NCBI RefSeq assembly: GCF_006715085.1
Contig: NZ_VFMM01000001.1
Coordinates: forward strand, 3,472,001-3,536,000
Reading direction: 5' to 3'
Length of the DNA: 64,000 bases
DNA from: Kribbella jejuensis
Lineage (GTDB): Bacteria; Actinomycetota; Actinomycetes; Propionibacteriales; Kribbellaceae
How positions within the stretch are numbered: the stretch's first letter is position 1; the number at the start of each line of letters is the position of its first letter. The notes beneath the pieces were generated by a model that saw nothing but the letters and a program-made list of their open reading frames with translations, was not told the origin of the DNA and made no database searches. The translations under genes and the position numbers were made by a program. This document shows positions 8,370 through 17,292 of this stretch, piece by piece.

Positions 8370-9529
8370 CAGTTCGCCTGGAGGTCGAGGGCGGGGACCT
8401 CCAGTTTGCGGCCCTCGTGCCAGGACTTGAGGCCGAGTTCGGCGAGCTGGACGCCCTTGGCCGCCTCGACGAAGTCCCAGGTGAAGGGGGCGTCGTCGAC
8501 CACGTGGCGGAGGAACATCTCCCACTGCACCTTGAACCCGTTGTCCATCACCTCGTTGTCCGGCACCGTCGCCCACTGGTCGCGGAACTTCTCGGTGACC
8601 GGGATGTCCGGGTTCCAGACCGGCTTCGGCGTGGCGGATCGGTGCTGGACGCGGCAGTTGCGCAGCCCGGCGACGGCGGAACCTTCGGTCCCGTCGACGT
8701 GGAACTCGACCAGCTCGTCGCGGAACACCCGCGTCGCCCAGGACGAGTTCAGCTGGGCGACGATCCCGCCCTCGAGTTCGAACACGCCGTACGCCGCGTC
8801 GTCCGCGGTCGCGGCGTACGGCTCACCGTTCTCGTCGACCCGGGTCGGGATGTGCGTCGCGCCCTGGCAGTACACGGACTTGACCGCGCCGAACGTCTGG
8901 TCGAGCACGTACCGCCAGTGGCAGAACATGTCCAGGATGATGCCGCCGCCCTCTTCGGCCTTGTAGTTCCACGACGGGCGCTGCGCCTCCTGCCAGTCGC
9001 CCTCGAAGACCCAGTACCCGAACTCGCCGCGGACCGAGAGGATCCGGCCGAAGAACCCGCCGTCGACCAGCCGCTTCAGCTTGCGCAGACCGGGCAGCGA
9101 CAGCTTGTCCATCACCACGCCGTTCTTCAGGCCGGAGTCGACGACCAGCTTCGCGAGGTCGACGGCGGCGTCGAGGCTCTCGGCGATCGGCTTCTCGCAG
9201 TAGATCGCCTTGCCGGCCTCGACCGCGGCCCGGACGCCCTTCTCGCGGAGCTGGGTGAGCTGGGAGTCGAAGTAGATCTCGACATCCGGCTCGGCCAGCG
9301 CTCCGGCGAGGTCCGTGGTCCAGCGCTCCAGGCCGTACTGCTCGGCGATCCGGCGCAGCTTCAGTTCGTTGCGGCCGACCAGGATCGGGTCGGGGATGAT
9401 CATCGTGCCGTCGGCGGCGGGGATCCCGCCCTGCTCACGGATCGCCACGATGGAACGCTCGAGGTGCTGGCGCAGGCCCATCCGGCCGGTGACGCCGTTC
9501 ATCACGATGCCGATGCGTCGCTCGTTCAC
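8369..9529 (-). CDS. Gfo/Idh/MocA family oxidoreductase
   Basis: 386 residues, first gene of the minus-strand operon. N-terminal Rossmann region (IGIVMNGVTGRMG), the family signature YCEKPIAES with Glu112-Lys113-Pro114 (catalytic Lys), then the C-terminal alpha/beta domain with EEGGGIILDMFCHWRYVLD. It should oxidise a sugar or polyol hydroxyl with NAD(P). The GTG at 9529 has AGGTAGGA immediately upstream; a longer frame to 9682 runs through the operator and is rejected. A LacI-type palindrome 24-42 bp upstream points to repression lifted by the substrate. Confidence 0.87.
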   Translation of the reverse strand: MNERRIGIVMNGVTGRMGLRQHLERSIVAIREQGGIPAADGTMIIPDPILVGRNELKLRRIAEQYGLERWTTDLAGALAEPDVEIYFDSQLTQLREKGVRAAVEAGKAIYCEKPIAESLDAAVDLAKLVVDSGLKNGVVMDKLSLPGLRKLKRLVDGGFFGRILSVRGEFGYWVFEGDWQEAQRPSWNYKAEEGGGIILDMFCHWRYVLDQTFGAVKSVYCQGATHIPTRVDENGEPYAATADDAAYGVFELEGGIVAQLNSSWATRVFRDELVEFHVDGTEGSAVAGLRNCRVQHRSATPKPVWNPDIPVTEKFRDQWATVPDNEVMDNGFKVQWEMFLRHVVDDAPFTWDFVEAAKGVQLAELGLKSWHEGRKLEVPALDLQAN

Positions 9530-9847
9530 AGTCCTACCTCTCACGCTCACGCCTGGGAAAGGGCTTTCCAAGGCTGTGACCGCAACCTTAGGTGGGTGCC
9601 CCAATCCAGTCAACCTGCAACGGAAAGCGATCTCCACCGCGCGACTCCCCGGTTGAGCTCGCCCACACCGTGCGCCAACCAACAGCAGGCGTATACGTCC
9701 TGTGGCCCTGCAGCCACGACCCCGCCTGCGTGAGGGGTGGGCGAGGGTCGCCGGGGAGCGGTGTGGGAGGGGTGTGGGGCGGTTGCGGCGTGGGCGGGTG
9801 CGGAGTGGGAGGGGTGCGGCGTGGGGGTGGCGCGGTGTGGGGGTGGA
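9530..9847. other. Non-coding region with operator and G-rich tract
   Basis: A gene-free stretch between the Gfo/Idh operon and the FGGY kinase gene. It contains the LacI-type operator at 9554-9571 and, from about 9730, a run of G/T-rich sequence with many GGG and GGGG blocks that continues into the 3' end of the kinase gene. I see no credible gene, RNA or terminator stem in the part between. Confidence 0.6.
9554..9571. promoter_or_regulatory. LacI-family operator
   Basis: TGGGAAAGGGCTTTCCAA, close to the classical LacI/CcpA-type palindrome TTGGAAAGCGCTTTCCAA with two changes. It lies 25 bp upstream of the Gfo/Idh start, placing it in the promoter of the minus-strand operon. The window encodes a LacI regulator at 30699, but 21 kb away; another LacI protein could be the partner. 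Confidence 0.7.
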
Positions 9848-9895
9848 TCAGGTGGGGGTGGGTTGGGTGGGGGTGGTGCGGGTGGCGGTTACTGC
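9730..9895 (+). repeat. G-rich low-complexity tract with G-quadruplex potential
   Basis: Almost only G and T on the plus strand, with repeated GGGGTGTGG/GTGGGGGTGG-like blocks. One segment, 9854-9873, is GGGGG-T-GGG-TT-GGG-T-GGGGG and meets the usual quadruplex pattern. It overlaps the end of the minus-strand kinase gene, encoding that protein's Thr/Pro-rich tail. Confidence 0.6.
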
Positions 9896-11284
9896 GGTCG
9901 ACCAGGTGGTTCGGCGGTGGGTGCGGTCGGTGGCGGTGGGGGTGAAGTGGCGATAGGTGCGGTGCTGGGACCAGTTCGTGGAGGCGCCGACGGTCGTCCA
10001 GGCCAGTTCGGCGGCGCCTAGGGCGGAGATTTCTGGTACGTCGGCTGCTTCGACCGGGTGGCCCAGCAGGTCGGCCTGGGTTTGCATGAGGAGGTCGGAG
10101 ACGGTGGCGCCGCCGTCGGCGCGGAGGGTGGTGAGTTCGCCGGGGATGGTGTCGGTGATGTCGCAGATCTGGTGGGCGACCGCGTCGACCGCGGCGCGGG
10201 CGATGTGGGCGCGGGTGGTGGAGCTGCTCATCCCGGTCAGCGCGGCGCGGGCCTCGCGGTCCCAATGTGGAGCGCCGAGGCCGGCGAAGGCTGGTACCAG
10301 TACGACGCCCTCGGCCGACGGGACCGTTGCCGCCAGCGCCATCAGCGCGCCGACGTCCGGGAGGCCGAGCAGGTCCGCGGTCCAGGCGAGCGCCGCGCCG
10401 GACGAGACGATGTTCCCCTCCAAGGCGTAGACGGGGTGGTCGGTCAGCCACGCGAGCGTGCAGCCGCCCGGGACGAACTCGTCGACGGGGGTCATCACGG
10501 ACGAACCGGTTCCGTACGTCGCCTTGACCATCCCGGTCTGCGTACATCCTTGGCCGTACATCGCCGCATGCGAATCCGCGAGTACGGCAACAATCGGAAT
10601 CCCGTCCGATAGTCCGGGTACGTCCTTCGTGGACCCGAATCCCGCGTTGGACGGTCGCACCTCAGCCAGCGCCGCGCGCGGCACCCCGAACCCCTCCAGC
10701 AGTTCCGTCGACCAATCCAGGGCTGTCAGGTCGTAGAGCAACGTACGAGCCGCGTTCCCCGCATCAGTCAGATGCTCGCGGCAACCAGTCAGCCGGTGAA
10801 TCAACCAGGAGTCGACGGTCCCCACCCGCGCGTCGGGAGAGCGATCCAGCAACCACCGCATCTTCGGCGCCGAGAACATCGCGTCGACCCGCAGCCCGGT
10901 ACGTCGACGGACGACCTCATCCACCGCGGCAGGCAGTTGGGCGCACCAACTACTGGTACGAACGTCCTGCCATCCCAGAACCGAACCGACCGGACGACCC
11001 GACCTGTCCCAACCCACAACGGACTCACGCTGTGTGGACAGCGCTATCCCCACAACCTCGACCGCGGGGGTCCGCGCTGCACCTGAGGCGGCGTTCAGGC
11101 AGAGGGCGATTGCCTTCAGCACGCTTTGCCAGATGTTTTCGGGGTCTTGTTCCACCCAGCCGGGGTGCGGAGTGGTGAGGGCAACCGGGGATGAGCCGGT
11201 GGACAGCACTCGGCCGTCTGCGCTGATCAGGGCGGCTTTCGAGTTGGTTGTGCCCTGGTCCACTGCCAGCACCGCCTGGGGCAT
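9848..11284 (-). CDS. FGGY-family carbohydrate kinase
   Basis: 478 residues. N-terminal VLAVDQGTTNSKAALI (Asp9) and the second ATPase half LRADGGATVSDLLMQTQADLLGHPVE identify an FGGY kinase of the glycerol/xylulose kinase fold; PAFAGLGAPHWD is glycerol-kinase-like. It phosphorylates a sugar or polyol with ATP. ATG 11284 is preferred (GGAGG 4 bp upstream); an upstream TTG at 11302 is possible. The last ~25 residues are Thr/Arg/Pro-rich, written by the G-rich tract. Divergent from the sugar importer operon with a shared palindrome at 11364, so probably part of that pathway. Confidence 0.88.
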   Translation of the reverse strand: MPQAVLAVDQGTTNSKAALISADGRVLSTGSSPVALTTPHPGWVEQDPENIWQSVLKAIALCLNAASGAARTPAVEVVGIALSTQRESVVGWDRSGRPVGSVLGWQDVRTSSWCAQLPAAVDEVVRRRTGLRVDAMFSAPKMRWLLDRSPDARVGTVDSWLIHRLTGCREHLTDAGNAARTLLYDLTALDWSTELLEGFGVPRAALAEVRPSNAGFGSTKDVPGLSDGIPIVAVLADSHAAMYGQGCTQTGMVKATYGTGSSVMTPVDEFVPGGCTLAWLTDHPVYALEGNIVSSGAALAWTADLLGLPDVGALMALAATVPSAEGVVLVPAFAGLGAPHWDREARAALTGMSSSTTRAHIARAAVDAVAHQICDITDTIPGELTTLRADGGATVSDLLMQTQADLLGHPVEAADVPEISALGAAELAWTTVGASTNWSQHRTYRHFTPTATDRTHRRTTWSTAVTATRTTPTQPTPT

Positions 11285-11363
11285 CGGCCCTCCAAGTTTC
11301 AACTGAGGTCTTGACGGGACTCTAGCGCCGTGGTGACACTCATGGCGACAGCCTATGCAGTAG

Positions 11364-11377
11364 TGAATATCTATTCA
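11364..11377. promoter_or_regulatory. Palindromic operator between kinase and importer operons
   Basis: TGAATA-TC-TATTCA, a perfect 6+2+6 palindrome midway in the 154-bp divergent intergenic region. The TGAA/TTCA half-sites resemble operators of SorC-family sugar regulators, and such a regulator is encoded at the end of this locus (20617). Cognate pairing is inferred. Confidence 0.5.
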
Positions 11378-11438
11378 AACCACGCTCCGCCGGCTCGAAG
11401 AAAGCAGACCGGAGACGGAGCGAGCCGAAGGAGAGCGC

Positions 11439-12332
11439 GTGAAGCCGAGTAGACGCCGGGTGATCATCAATACCGATGCCAAGAACGAGGCCGACGACCA
11501 GTTCGCGATCGTGCACGGGCTGTTGTCGCCGACCTTCGACGTCCGGGGCCTGATTCCCGCGCACTTCGGCACCCACCGGTCGGACCGGAGCATGGAGGAG
11601 TCCCGCGAGGAGATCGACCTGCTGCTGGACCTGCTCGACCTGACCGGCAAGGTCACGGTCGCGAACGGCGCGCCCACCGGTATCCCGGACGAGCAGACGC
11701 CGAACGACTCCGACGGCGCCCGGCTCATCATCGAGGAGTCGAAGCTGGCCGGCGAGAACGACCCGCTCTTCGTGTCGTTCCTCGGCCCGCTCACCGACAT
11801 GGCGTCGGCGATCCTGCTCGACCCGGAGATCGTGCACCGCAACGTGATCGTGATCTGGATCGGCGGCCGCGGGTACAACGGCTACGCGGCCGACCACCGG
11901 ATGGAGTTCAACCTGTCGAACGACGTGCATGCCGCGAACGTGGTGTTCGGGTCCGGGATCACCGTCTGGCAGGTCCCGAGCGACGTCTACACCAAGGTCT
12001 CGGTCAGCTACGCCGAGCTCGAGGAGAAGATCGGCGACGCCGGCCCGCTCGGCAAGTACCTGATCGAGCAGTTGATCGAGTGGAACGCGAAGTACCACGG
12101 CGAGCCGATCGAGTCCCGCTCCCTCGGCGACTCGCCCGCGATCTCCCTGATGCTCTACCCGCACAGCGGCAACTTCCGGACCCGTCCGGCGCCGCGCTTC
12201 GGTGTCGACGGCTGGTACCTGCCCGGCACCGACAACCCCATCCAGGTCTGCGAGCAGGTCGACGTGCGCTTCCTGCTGGAGGACATGTTCGCGAAAATCC
12301 GCCGCTTCGCCCGTCAAAGGAGCACCCAATGA
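11439..12332 (+). CDS. Nucleoside-hydrolase-like protein
   Basis: 297 residues, no signal peptide. VIINTDAKNEADDQFAIVHGLL is the N-terminal calcium-binding region of the inosine-uridine nucleoside hydrolase superfamily, but in a variant form: the first Asp is Asn and two residues are inserted before the DD pair. FVSFLGPLTDMASAIL, WIGGRGYNG and EFNLSNDVHAANVVF complete the core. The family cleaves N-glycosidic bonds; the variant subgroup has no function known to me. GTG start with AAGGAG 6 bp upstream. First gene of an operon reaching 18257 and overlapping the next gene by 4 bp. Confidence 0.8.
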   Translation: MKPSRRRVIINTDAKNEADDQFAIVHGLLSPTFDVRGLIPAHFGTHRSDRSMEESREEIDLLLDLLDLTGKVTVANGAPTGIPDEQTPNDSDGARLIIEESKLAGENDPLFVSFLGPLTDMASAILLDPEIVHRNVIVIWIGGRGYNGYAADHRMEFNLSNDVHAANVVFGSGITVWQVPSDVYTKVSVSYAELEEKIGDAGPLGKYLIEQLIEWNAKYHGEPIESRSLGDSPAISLMLYPHSGNFRTRPAPRFGVDGWYLPGTDNPIQVCEQVDVRFLLEDMFAKIRRFARQRSTQ

Positions 12333-13615
12333 TCACCCGCAGAGGTTTCCTCGGTTTCACGTCCGCCGCCGCGCTCGGCGCCGGCCTGTCCGCCTGCACC
12401 GGAGGCGGTACGTCGACCGGCGGGGGAGCCACCGAGGCGGCGTCGAACAACCTACGCCTGTTCACCTACGAGGACGACTCGACCATCGGCCTGCTGAAGG
12501 CGCAGGTGAAGAAGTTCGACCAGCAGAACGGTACGACCACCACCGTCGACAGCCTGCCCGGTTCGGGCGCGGCCGTGTACCCGGACAAGCTCCGCACCGA
12601 GCTGCTCGGCGGCAAGGGCCCGGACGTGTGGCGGATCTGGGGCGGCCAGATCGGCGCACCGTTCGCGAAGGCCAAGCAGGCCCTGGACCTGAGCAAGTAC
12701 TACGACAAGTACGGCTGGGACTCGAAGATCAACACCAAGGCGATCGGCGGGATGACGTTCGACGGCGTGAAGTCCGGCGTACCGTTCATCTCGCTCGGGA
12801 TCGGTGCCTGGTACAACAAGTCGCTGTTCGCGAAGGCCGGCATCGCCGCACCGCCGAAGACGTACGCCGAACTCGAAGCCGCCAACGACAAGCTCGTCGC
12901 GGTCGGGGTCACGCCGTGCGGACTGGGCGGTAAGTACGGGTGGGACATCATGCGCCTGTTCGAGTACCTGCTCGAGCACACCGCCGGCCCCGACCTGCAC
13001 GACAAGTTGCTGACCGGCGCCGAGAGCTGGGACCGCCCCGAGGTGGTCCAGGCGTTCACCCTGTTCAAGAAGTGGCAGGACAAGAAGTGGCTGCCGCAAG
13101 GCGCCCTCGCGCTCGATCCGTCCGACGTCGAACCGTGGTACGTGCAGGGCAAGACGGCGTACACGATCACCGGTCCGTGGACCGAGGCCGGTGCGATCCT
13201 GGCGGCGAAGAAGAGTTCGTCCGCGTTCGGCAACTTCGAGCTGCCGACCGACAAGACGCCGGCTCGACACTCGGGCTTCGTCGAGGGCTACATGATCAAC
13301 GCGCGCAGCGGAAACGCGGACAAGGCGGCCGCGCTGATCGACTTCATCCTGCAGCCCGCGGCGCAGAAGGCGATGAACATCACCGCCTCGACGGTCAAGG
13401 GTGCCGAGCCGGACCCGAAGACGCTGCCGCTGGCCTCGGAATGGGCGCAGAAGTACTCGGGCAACCCGTTCTACACGATCCAGGACCAGGCGTTCCCGAA
13501 GAAGCAGGCCGACCAGTACTTCAGCGTGCAGAGCGACCTGCTCCAGGGCTCGGTCAAGCCGGACGCCGCGGCGAAGAAGATGCAGGAAATCGTCTCTGCC
13601 TGGGCGAAGAGCTGA
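12329..13615 (+). CDS. ABC sugar transporter substrate-binding lipoprotein
   Basis: 428 residues of the extracellular solute-binding family 1 (MalE-like). Signal MITRRGFLGFTSAAALGAGLSAC combines a twin-arginine-like RRGFLG with a lipobox (LSAC), so it is exported, lipidated on Cys and tethered outside the membrane. Conserved KGPDVWRIWGGQI, MTFDGVKSGVPF and FVEGYMINARSGNADKA follow the family. Captures a sugar or oligosaccharide for the two permeases downstream. Start ATG overlaps the upstream stop by 4 bp. No ATPase gene is in this operon; a shared MsiK-type ATPase elsewhere would be expected in actinobacteria. Confidence 0.9.
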   Translation: MITRRGFLGFTSAAALGAGLSACTGGGTSTGGGATEAASNNLRLFTYEDDSTIGLLKAQVKKFDQQNGTTTTVDSLPGSGAAVYPDKLRTELLGGKGPDVWRIWGGQIGAPFAKAKQALDLSKYYDKYGWDSKINTKAIGGMTFDGVKSGVPFISLGIGAWYNKSLFAKAGIAAPPKTYAELEAANDKLVAVGVTPCGLGGKYGWDIMRLFEYLLEHTAGPDLHDKLLTGAESWDRPEVVQAFTLFKKWQDKKWLPQGALALDPSDVEPWYVQGKTAYTITGPWTEAGAILAAKKSSSAFGNFELPTDKTPARHSGFVEGYMINARSGNADKAAALIDFILQPAAQKAMNITASTVKGAEPDPKTLPLASEWAQKYSGNPFYTIQDQAFPKKQADQYFSVQSDLLQGSVKPDAAAKKMQEIVSAWAKS

Positions 13616-13619
13616 GCGC

Positions 13620-14519
13620 ATGGCCGGAACAGCTGCAATCCCCAAACCCAAACGTGGTGGCCGGTGGTCACCCTGGTTGTTCGCCATCCCTGCCTTGGCG
13701 GTGTACGTCGCGTTCCTGGTGTACCCGGCGGTGTCGTCGCTGTTCTTCAGCCTGACCAACTGGGACGGTCTGAGCGCCACCTACAAGTTCGTCGGCCTGA
13801 GCAACTACTTCAAGCTGCCGCACGACCCGGTAGTGGTGACCGCGGTCAAGAACAACCTGATCTGGACCGTGGTCACGATCGCGGTCCCGACCGTGATCGG
13901 TCTCGTACTGGCGATCGCGCTGAACGGCAAGGTCCACGGCAAACCCATCCTCCGGCTGATCTTCTACACGCCGGCCGTCCTGCCGCTCGTGTCGATTGCG
14001 AGTATCTGGGGCTGGCTGTACAACCCGCAGTACGGCGCGATCAACTCGTTGCTCCGGGCAATCGGGCTGGACGGGCTCGCGCAGCCGTGGCTCGGGCAGG
14101 ACTCGACCGCGCTGTGGGCCGTGATGGTACCGGCGATCTGGCTGCGCACCGGCTTCCCGATGCTGCTCTACTTGGCCGCCCTGCAAGGGATTCCGAACGA
14201 GTTGTACGAGGCGGCGACCGTCGACGGTGCGTCGAAGTGGCAGCAGTTCTGGCACGTCACGATGCCGAGCCTGCGGCCCGCGCACTACATCGTGCTCGCC
14301 CTCTCGCTGATCGACTCGTTCAAGGTCTTCGACATGATCTACGCGATGACGTACGGCGGACCCGGTACGTCGACGCAGGTGATGGGTACGTGGATGTACT
14401 TCAACGTCTTCCAGTACTACCAGGCCGGCTACGGCACCGCGATCGCCGTCGTCATCACGCTCGTAGCGATCGCCGTAGGCATCCCCTACGTCCGCTCCCA
14501 GACAAGGGAGGCCTCATGA
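13620..14519 (+). CDS. ABC sugar transporter permease (MalF-type)
   Basis: 299 residues with six predicted membrane segments, opening with WLFAIPALAVYVAFLVYPAVSSLFFSLTNWDGLS. The cytoplasmic EAA loop, LYEAATVDGASKWQQFWHVTMPSLRP, is the ATPase contact site. It begins 5 bp after the binding-protein stop and overlaps the next permease by 4 bp. Forms the translocation channel with its neighbour for import of the locus's sugar. Confidence 0.93.
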   Translation: MAGTAAIPKPKRGGRWSPWLFAIPALAVYVAFLVYPAVSSLFFSLTNWDGLSATYKFVGLSNYFKLPHDPVVVTAVKNNLIWTVVTIAVPTVIGLVLAIALNGKVHGKPILRLIFYTPAVLPLVSIASIWGWLYNPQYGAINSLLRAIGLDGLAQPWLGQDSTALWAVMVPAIWLRTGFPMLLYLAALQGIPNELYEAATVDGASKWQQFWHVTMPSLRPAHYIVLALSLIDSFKVFDMIYAMTYGGPGTSTQVMGTWMYFNVFQYYQAGYGTAIAVVITLVAIAVGIPYVRSQTREAS

Positions 14520-15412
14520 CCGCCATCGCCCCGGCCCAGGTCACAGCCGCCACCTCGGCCACGGACACCCAGCCCATCAGTCCTGGGCCCAAGGGACGTC
14601 GAGGTCTGGTGATCACGTTCGTCCTGGCGGTTGTCGCGCTCTTCTGGATCTCGCCGCTGGCACTCCTGGTGATCACCGCCGTACGCCCCCTCGCGGACTT
14701 CGTCGGCAACGGTCCGCTGAGCTGGCCCGACCATCTGACCTGGACCAACTTCAAGGACGCCTGGGACATCGGCAACTTCGCCACCACGTACCGCAACAGC
14801 GCGATCCTGGCCGCGATCAAGGTTCCGCTGGGCGTGCTCGTCTCGGCGATGCTCGGCTTCGCGCTGGCCAAGCTGCGGATGAAGTTCCGCCGCACAGTGA
14901 TGTTCGCGGTGTTCCTCGGGCTCACCATCCCGATCTACATCACGATCGTCCCGGTCTTCATCATGATGCGCCAGGCCGGGCTGACCGACAACATCTTCGG
15001 GCTGATCGGGCCGTATCTGGCGTTCGGCATCCCGTTCGAGGTGCTGGTCCTGCAGTCGTTCTTCCGGCAGATCCCGGACGAAATCATCGAGGCCGCCAAG
15101 GTCGACGGCGCCGGCGACTGGCGGGTGTTCTTCACGATGATCCTGCCGCTGTCCGTACCGGCCCTGGTCACGGTGGCGATCCTGGACGCGGTCGCGACCT
15201 GGAACGAGTTCCTGTTCGCGCTGATCCTGCTGAACTCGGACGCGCACAAGACCATCCCGGTCGGCCTGCTGAACTTCCAGGGGCAGTTCGCCAACAACAA
15301 CACCGGGCTCGCGGCGGGCATTCTGATCGCGGTGGTGCCGATCCTGATCGCCTACACCCTGCTCCAGCGCTGGATCGTCGGCGGCCTGACCGCCGGCTCC
15401 CTCAAAGGATAG
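14516..15412 (+). CDS. ABC sugar transporter permease (MalG-type)
   Basis: 298 residues, six membrane segments after a polar N-terminal tail. EAA loop IIEAAKVDGAGDWRVFFTMILPLSVPALVTV and the GLLNFQGQFANNNTGLAAG periplasmic block are typical of CUT1-family inner-membrane components. ATGA overlap with the upstream permease. Pairs with that protein to make the channel. Confidence 0.93.
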   Translation: MTAIAPAQVTAATSATDTQPISPGPKGRRGLVITFVLAVVALFWISPLALLVITAVRPLADFVGNGPLSWPDHLTWTNFKDAWDIGNFATTYRNSAILAAIKVPLGVLVSAMLGFALAKLRMKFRRTVMFAVFLGLTIPIYITIVPVFIMMRQAGLTDNIFGLIGPYLAFGIPFEVLVLQSFFRQIPDEIIEAAKVDGAGDWRVFFTMILPLSVPALVTVAILDAVATWNEFLFALILLNSDAHKTIPVGLLNFQGQFANNNTGLAAGILIAVVPILIAYTLLQRWIVGGLTAGSLKG

Positions 15413-15421
15413 GAACGAGAT

Positions 15422-16417
15422 ATGACTGACATGCCGGTCTTCGGCGCGGGTATCTGGCACTTCGCCACCTACAAGGACCGCTATGCGACGGACGGGTACG
15501 GCGATCCCGTCACCCTGATCGAGCAGATCGACCGGGCCGGCGCCGTCGGCGACCTCTCGGTGGTCGACCTGAACTGGCCGTTCGCCGGGTACGACGGCAC
15601 GCTGGACGACGTCAAGGCGGCGCTGAAACGCAACCACCTCACGGCGATCGCGATCACCCCGGAGATCTACACCAAGGACTTCGTCAAGGGGTCGTTCACG
15701 AACCCCGATCCCGCCAAACGCAAGCAGGCGCTCGAACTGTTGCACCAGGCAACCGAACTGGCGAAGGACCTGGGTTGTGAGTACGTCAAGCTCTGGCCCG
15801 GCCAGGACGGCTGGGACTACCCGTTCCAGGTGAACTACCACGACATCTGGAACCTGGCGCTGGACGGGCTCAAGGAGCTGGTGTCGGCGCACCCCGACAT
15901 CAAGTTCGTGATCGAGTACAAGCCGCGCGAGCCACGGGTGAAGATCATCTTCCCGAACGTCGCCCGTACCCTGCTCGGCATCGAGAAGATCGGCCTGCCG
16001 AACTTGGGGATTCTGCTCGACTTCGGGCACTCGCTGTACGGCCAGGAGACGCCGGCCGACGCGGCACAGTTGGCGATCGACTACAACCGGCTGTTCGCGA
16101 TCGATGTCAACGACAACATGAAGGGCTGGGACGACGACATGGTCGTCGGTTCGGTCCACCTGGTCGAGACGTTCGAGTTCTTCCACACGCTGCGCAAGAA
16201 CAACTGGCAGGGAGTCTGGCAGCTCGACCAGTTCCCGTTCCGCGAGGACAGCGTGCAGGCCGCCAAGCAGGCGATCACGTTCCTGAAGGCCGTGCACCAC
16301 GCGCTCGACGTACTGGACGACGAGGCCCTGGCGGCCGCGCAGGCATCGCACGACGCGCTCGCCGCGCAGAAGCTGGTGCAGAAGGTGCTGCTGAGTTCGA
16401 TGGCGGAAATCGTATGA
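15422..16417 (+). CDS. Sugar isomerase of the xylose-isomerase-like TIM-barrel family
   Basis: 331 residues, longer than the isomerases at 5.6-7.2 kb. [20 protein letters not shown] opens the first strand; [50 protein letters not shown] and [20 protein letters not shown] provide Glu, Asp and His metal ligands as in L-rhamnose or D-xylose isomerases. In this operon, between an importer and a split transketolase, it fits conversion of an imported aldose to the ketose that the kinase phosphorylates. A D-apiose isomerase role is attractive given the downstream apiosidase-like gene but is inference. Confidence 0.82.
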   Translation: MTDMPVFGAGIWHFATYKDRYATDGYGDPVTLIEQIDRAGAVGDLSVVDLNWPFAGYDGTLDDVKAALKRNHLTAIAITPEIYTKDFVKGSFTNPDPAKRKQALELLHQATELAKDLGCEYVKLWPGQDGWDYPFQVNYHDIWNLALDGLKELVSAHPDIKFVIEYKPREPRVKIIFPNVARTLLGIEKIGLPNLGILLDFGHSLYGQETPADAAQLAIDYNRLFAIDVNDNMKGWDDDMVVGSVHLVETFEFFHTLRKNNWQGVWQLDQFPFREDSVQAAKQAITFLKAVHHALDVLDDEALAAAQASHDALAAQKLVQKVLLSSMAEIV

Positions 16418-17292
16418 CGCTGACAGCCGAGCATGCGACGATGCCGGTGCTCGGGCGGCTGCCGATGCACAGCAGCCGGGCCGAGCAGGTCGCGCACATC
16501 GCCGAGGCCGCCCGGCAGATCCGGATCCAGGACCTCAAACTCGTCCACTACGCCGGTGCCGGCCACATCGGCGGCGACTTCTCCGCGATCGACATCCTGG
16601 CCACGCTGTACGGCGCGGTGCTCGACATCTCGCCGGAGACGGTGCACGACCCGGAGCGGGACCGTTTCATCCTGAGCAAGGGCCACGTCGCAGGGGCGCT
16701 CTACACCACGCTGGCCGCGTTCGGCTTCCTCCCGGTCCAGGAACTCGCGACGTTCCTGAAACCGTTGTCCGCGCTGAACGGCCACCCGAACCGGAACAAG
16801 GTCGCCGGCGTCGAAGCGAACACCGGCCCGCTCGGTCACGGCCTCCCGGTCGCGGTCGGGCACGCGCTGTCGGCGAAGCTCGACGTCTCGTTGCGCCGTA
16901 CCTACGTGCTGGTCGGGGACGGCGAGCTGCAGGAGGGCTCGAACTGGGAGGCGATGATGGCGGCCTCGCAGTACCAGCTGGACCGGCTGACCGTGATCGT
17001 CGACCGGAACCGGCTGCAGCAGGGCGCGACCACCAAGGAGACCAACGACCTCGACCCGCTGCCGGACAAGGCGGCCGCGTTCGGGTTCGCGGTGGTCGAG
17101 GTGAACGGTCACGACCACGGCGAGCTGCTCGACGTCCTGTCCGCGGTCCCGTTCCGCCCGGGCAAGCCGACGTTCGTGATCGCGCACACGCACAAGGGGC
17201 ACCCGATCTCGTTCATGAGCAACAACGTCGCCTGGCACCACCGCGTCCCCGATGCCGCTGAGTTCGAGCAGGCCCTGAAGGAGCTGAAATGA
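16414..17292 (+). CDS. Transketolase-like, N-terminal (TPP-binding) subunit
   Basis: 292 residues equal to the N-terminal domain of transketolase: [20 protein letters not shown] (His51), [31 protein letters not shown] and the TPP-Mg motif [13 protein letters not shown] from 168. It needs the C-terminal subunit encoded next, with which it overlaps by 4 bp. Such split transketolases include the A subunit of apulose-4-phosphate transketolase in D-apiose catabolism as well as uncharacterised homologues; which reaction applies here is inferred from context. Confidence 0.88.
   Translation: MTLTAEHATMPVLGRLPMHSSRAEQVAHIAEAARQIRIQDLKLVHYAGAGHIGGDFSAIDILATLYGAVLDISPETVHDPERDRFILSKGHVAGALYTTLAAFGFLPVQELATFLKPLSALNGHPNRNKVAGVEANTGPLGHGLPVAVGHALSAKLDVSLRRTYVLVGDGELQEGSNWEAMMAASQYQLDRLTVIVDRNRLQQGATTKETNDLDPLPDKAAAFGFAVVEVNGHDHGELLDVLSAVPFRPGKPTFVIAHTHKGHPISFMSNNVAWHHRVPDAAEFEQALKELK

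Noticed and set aside
14486..16351. A 621-codon minus-strand frame across the permease and isomerase genes
   Set aside because: High-GC third-position shadow: rich in Asp, Arg and Val, and opposite genes with clear domains and coupling.
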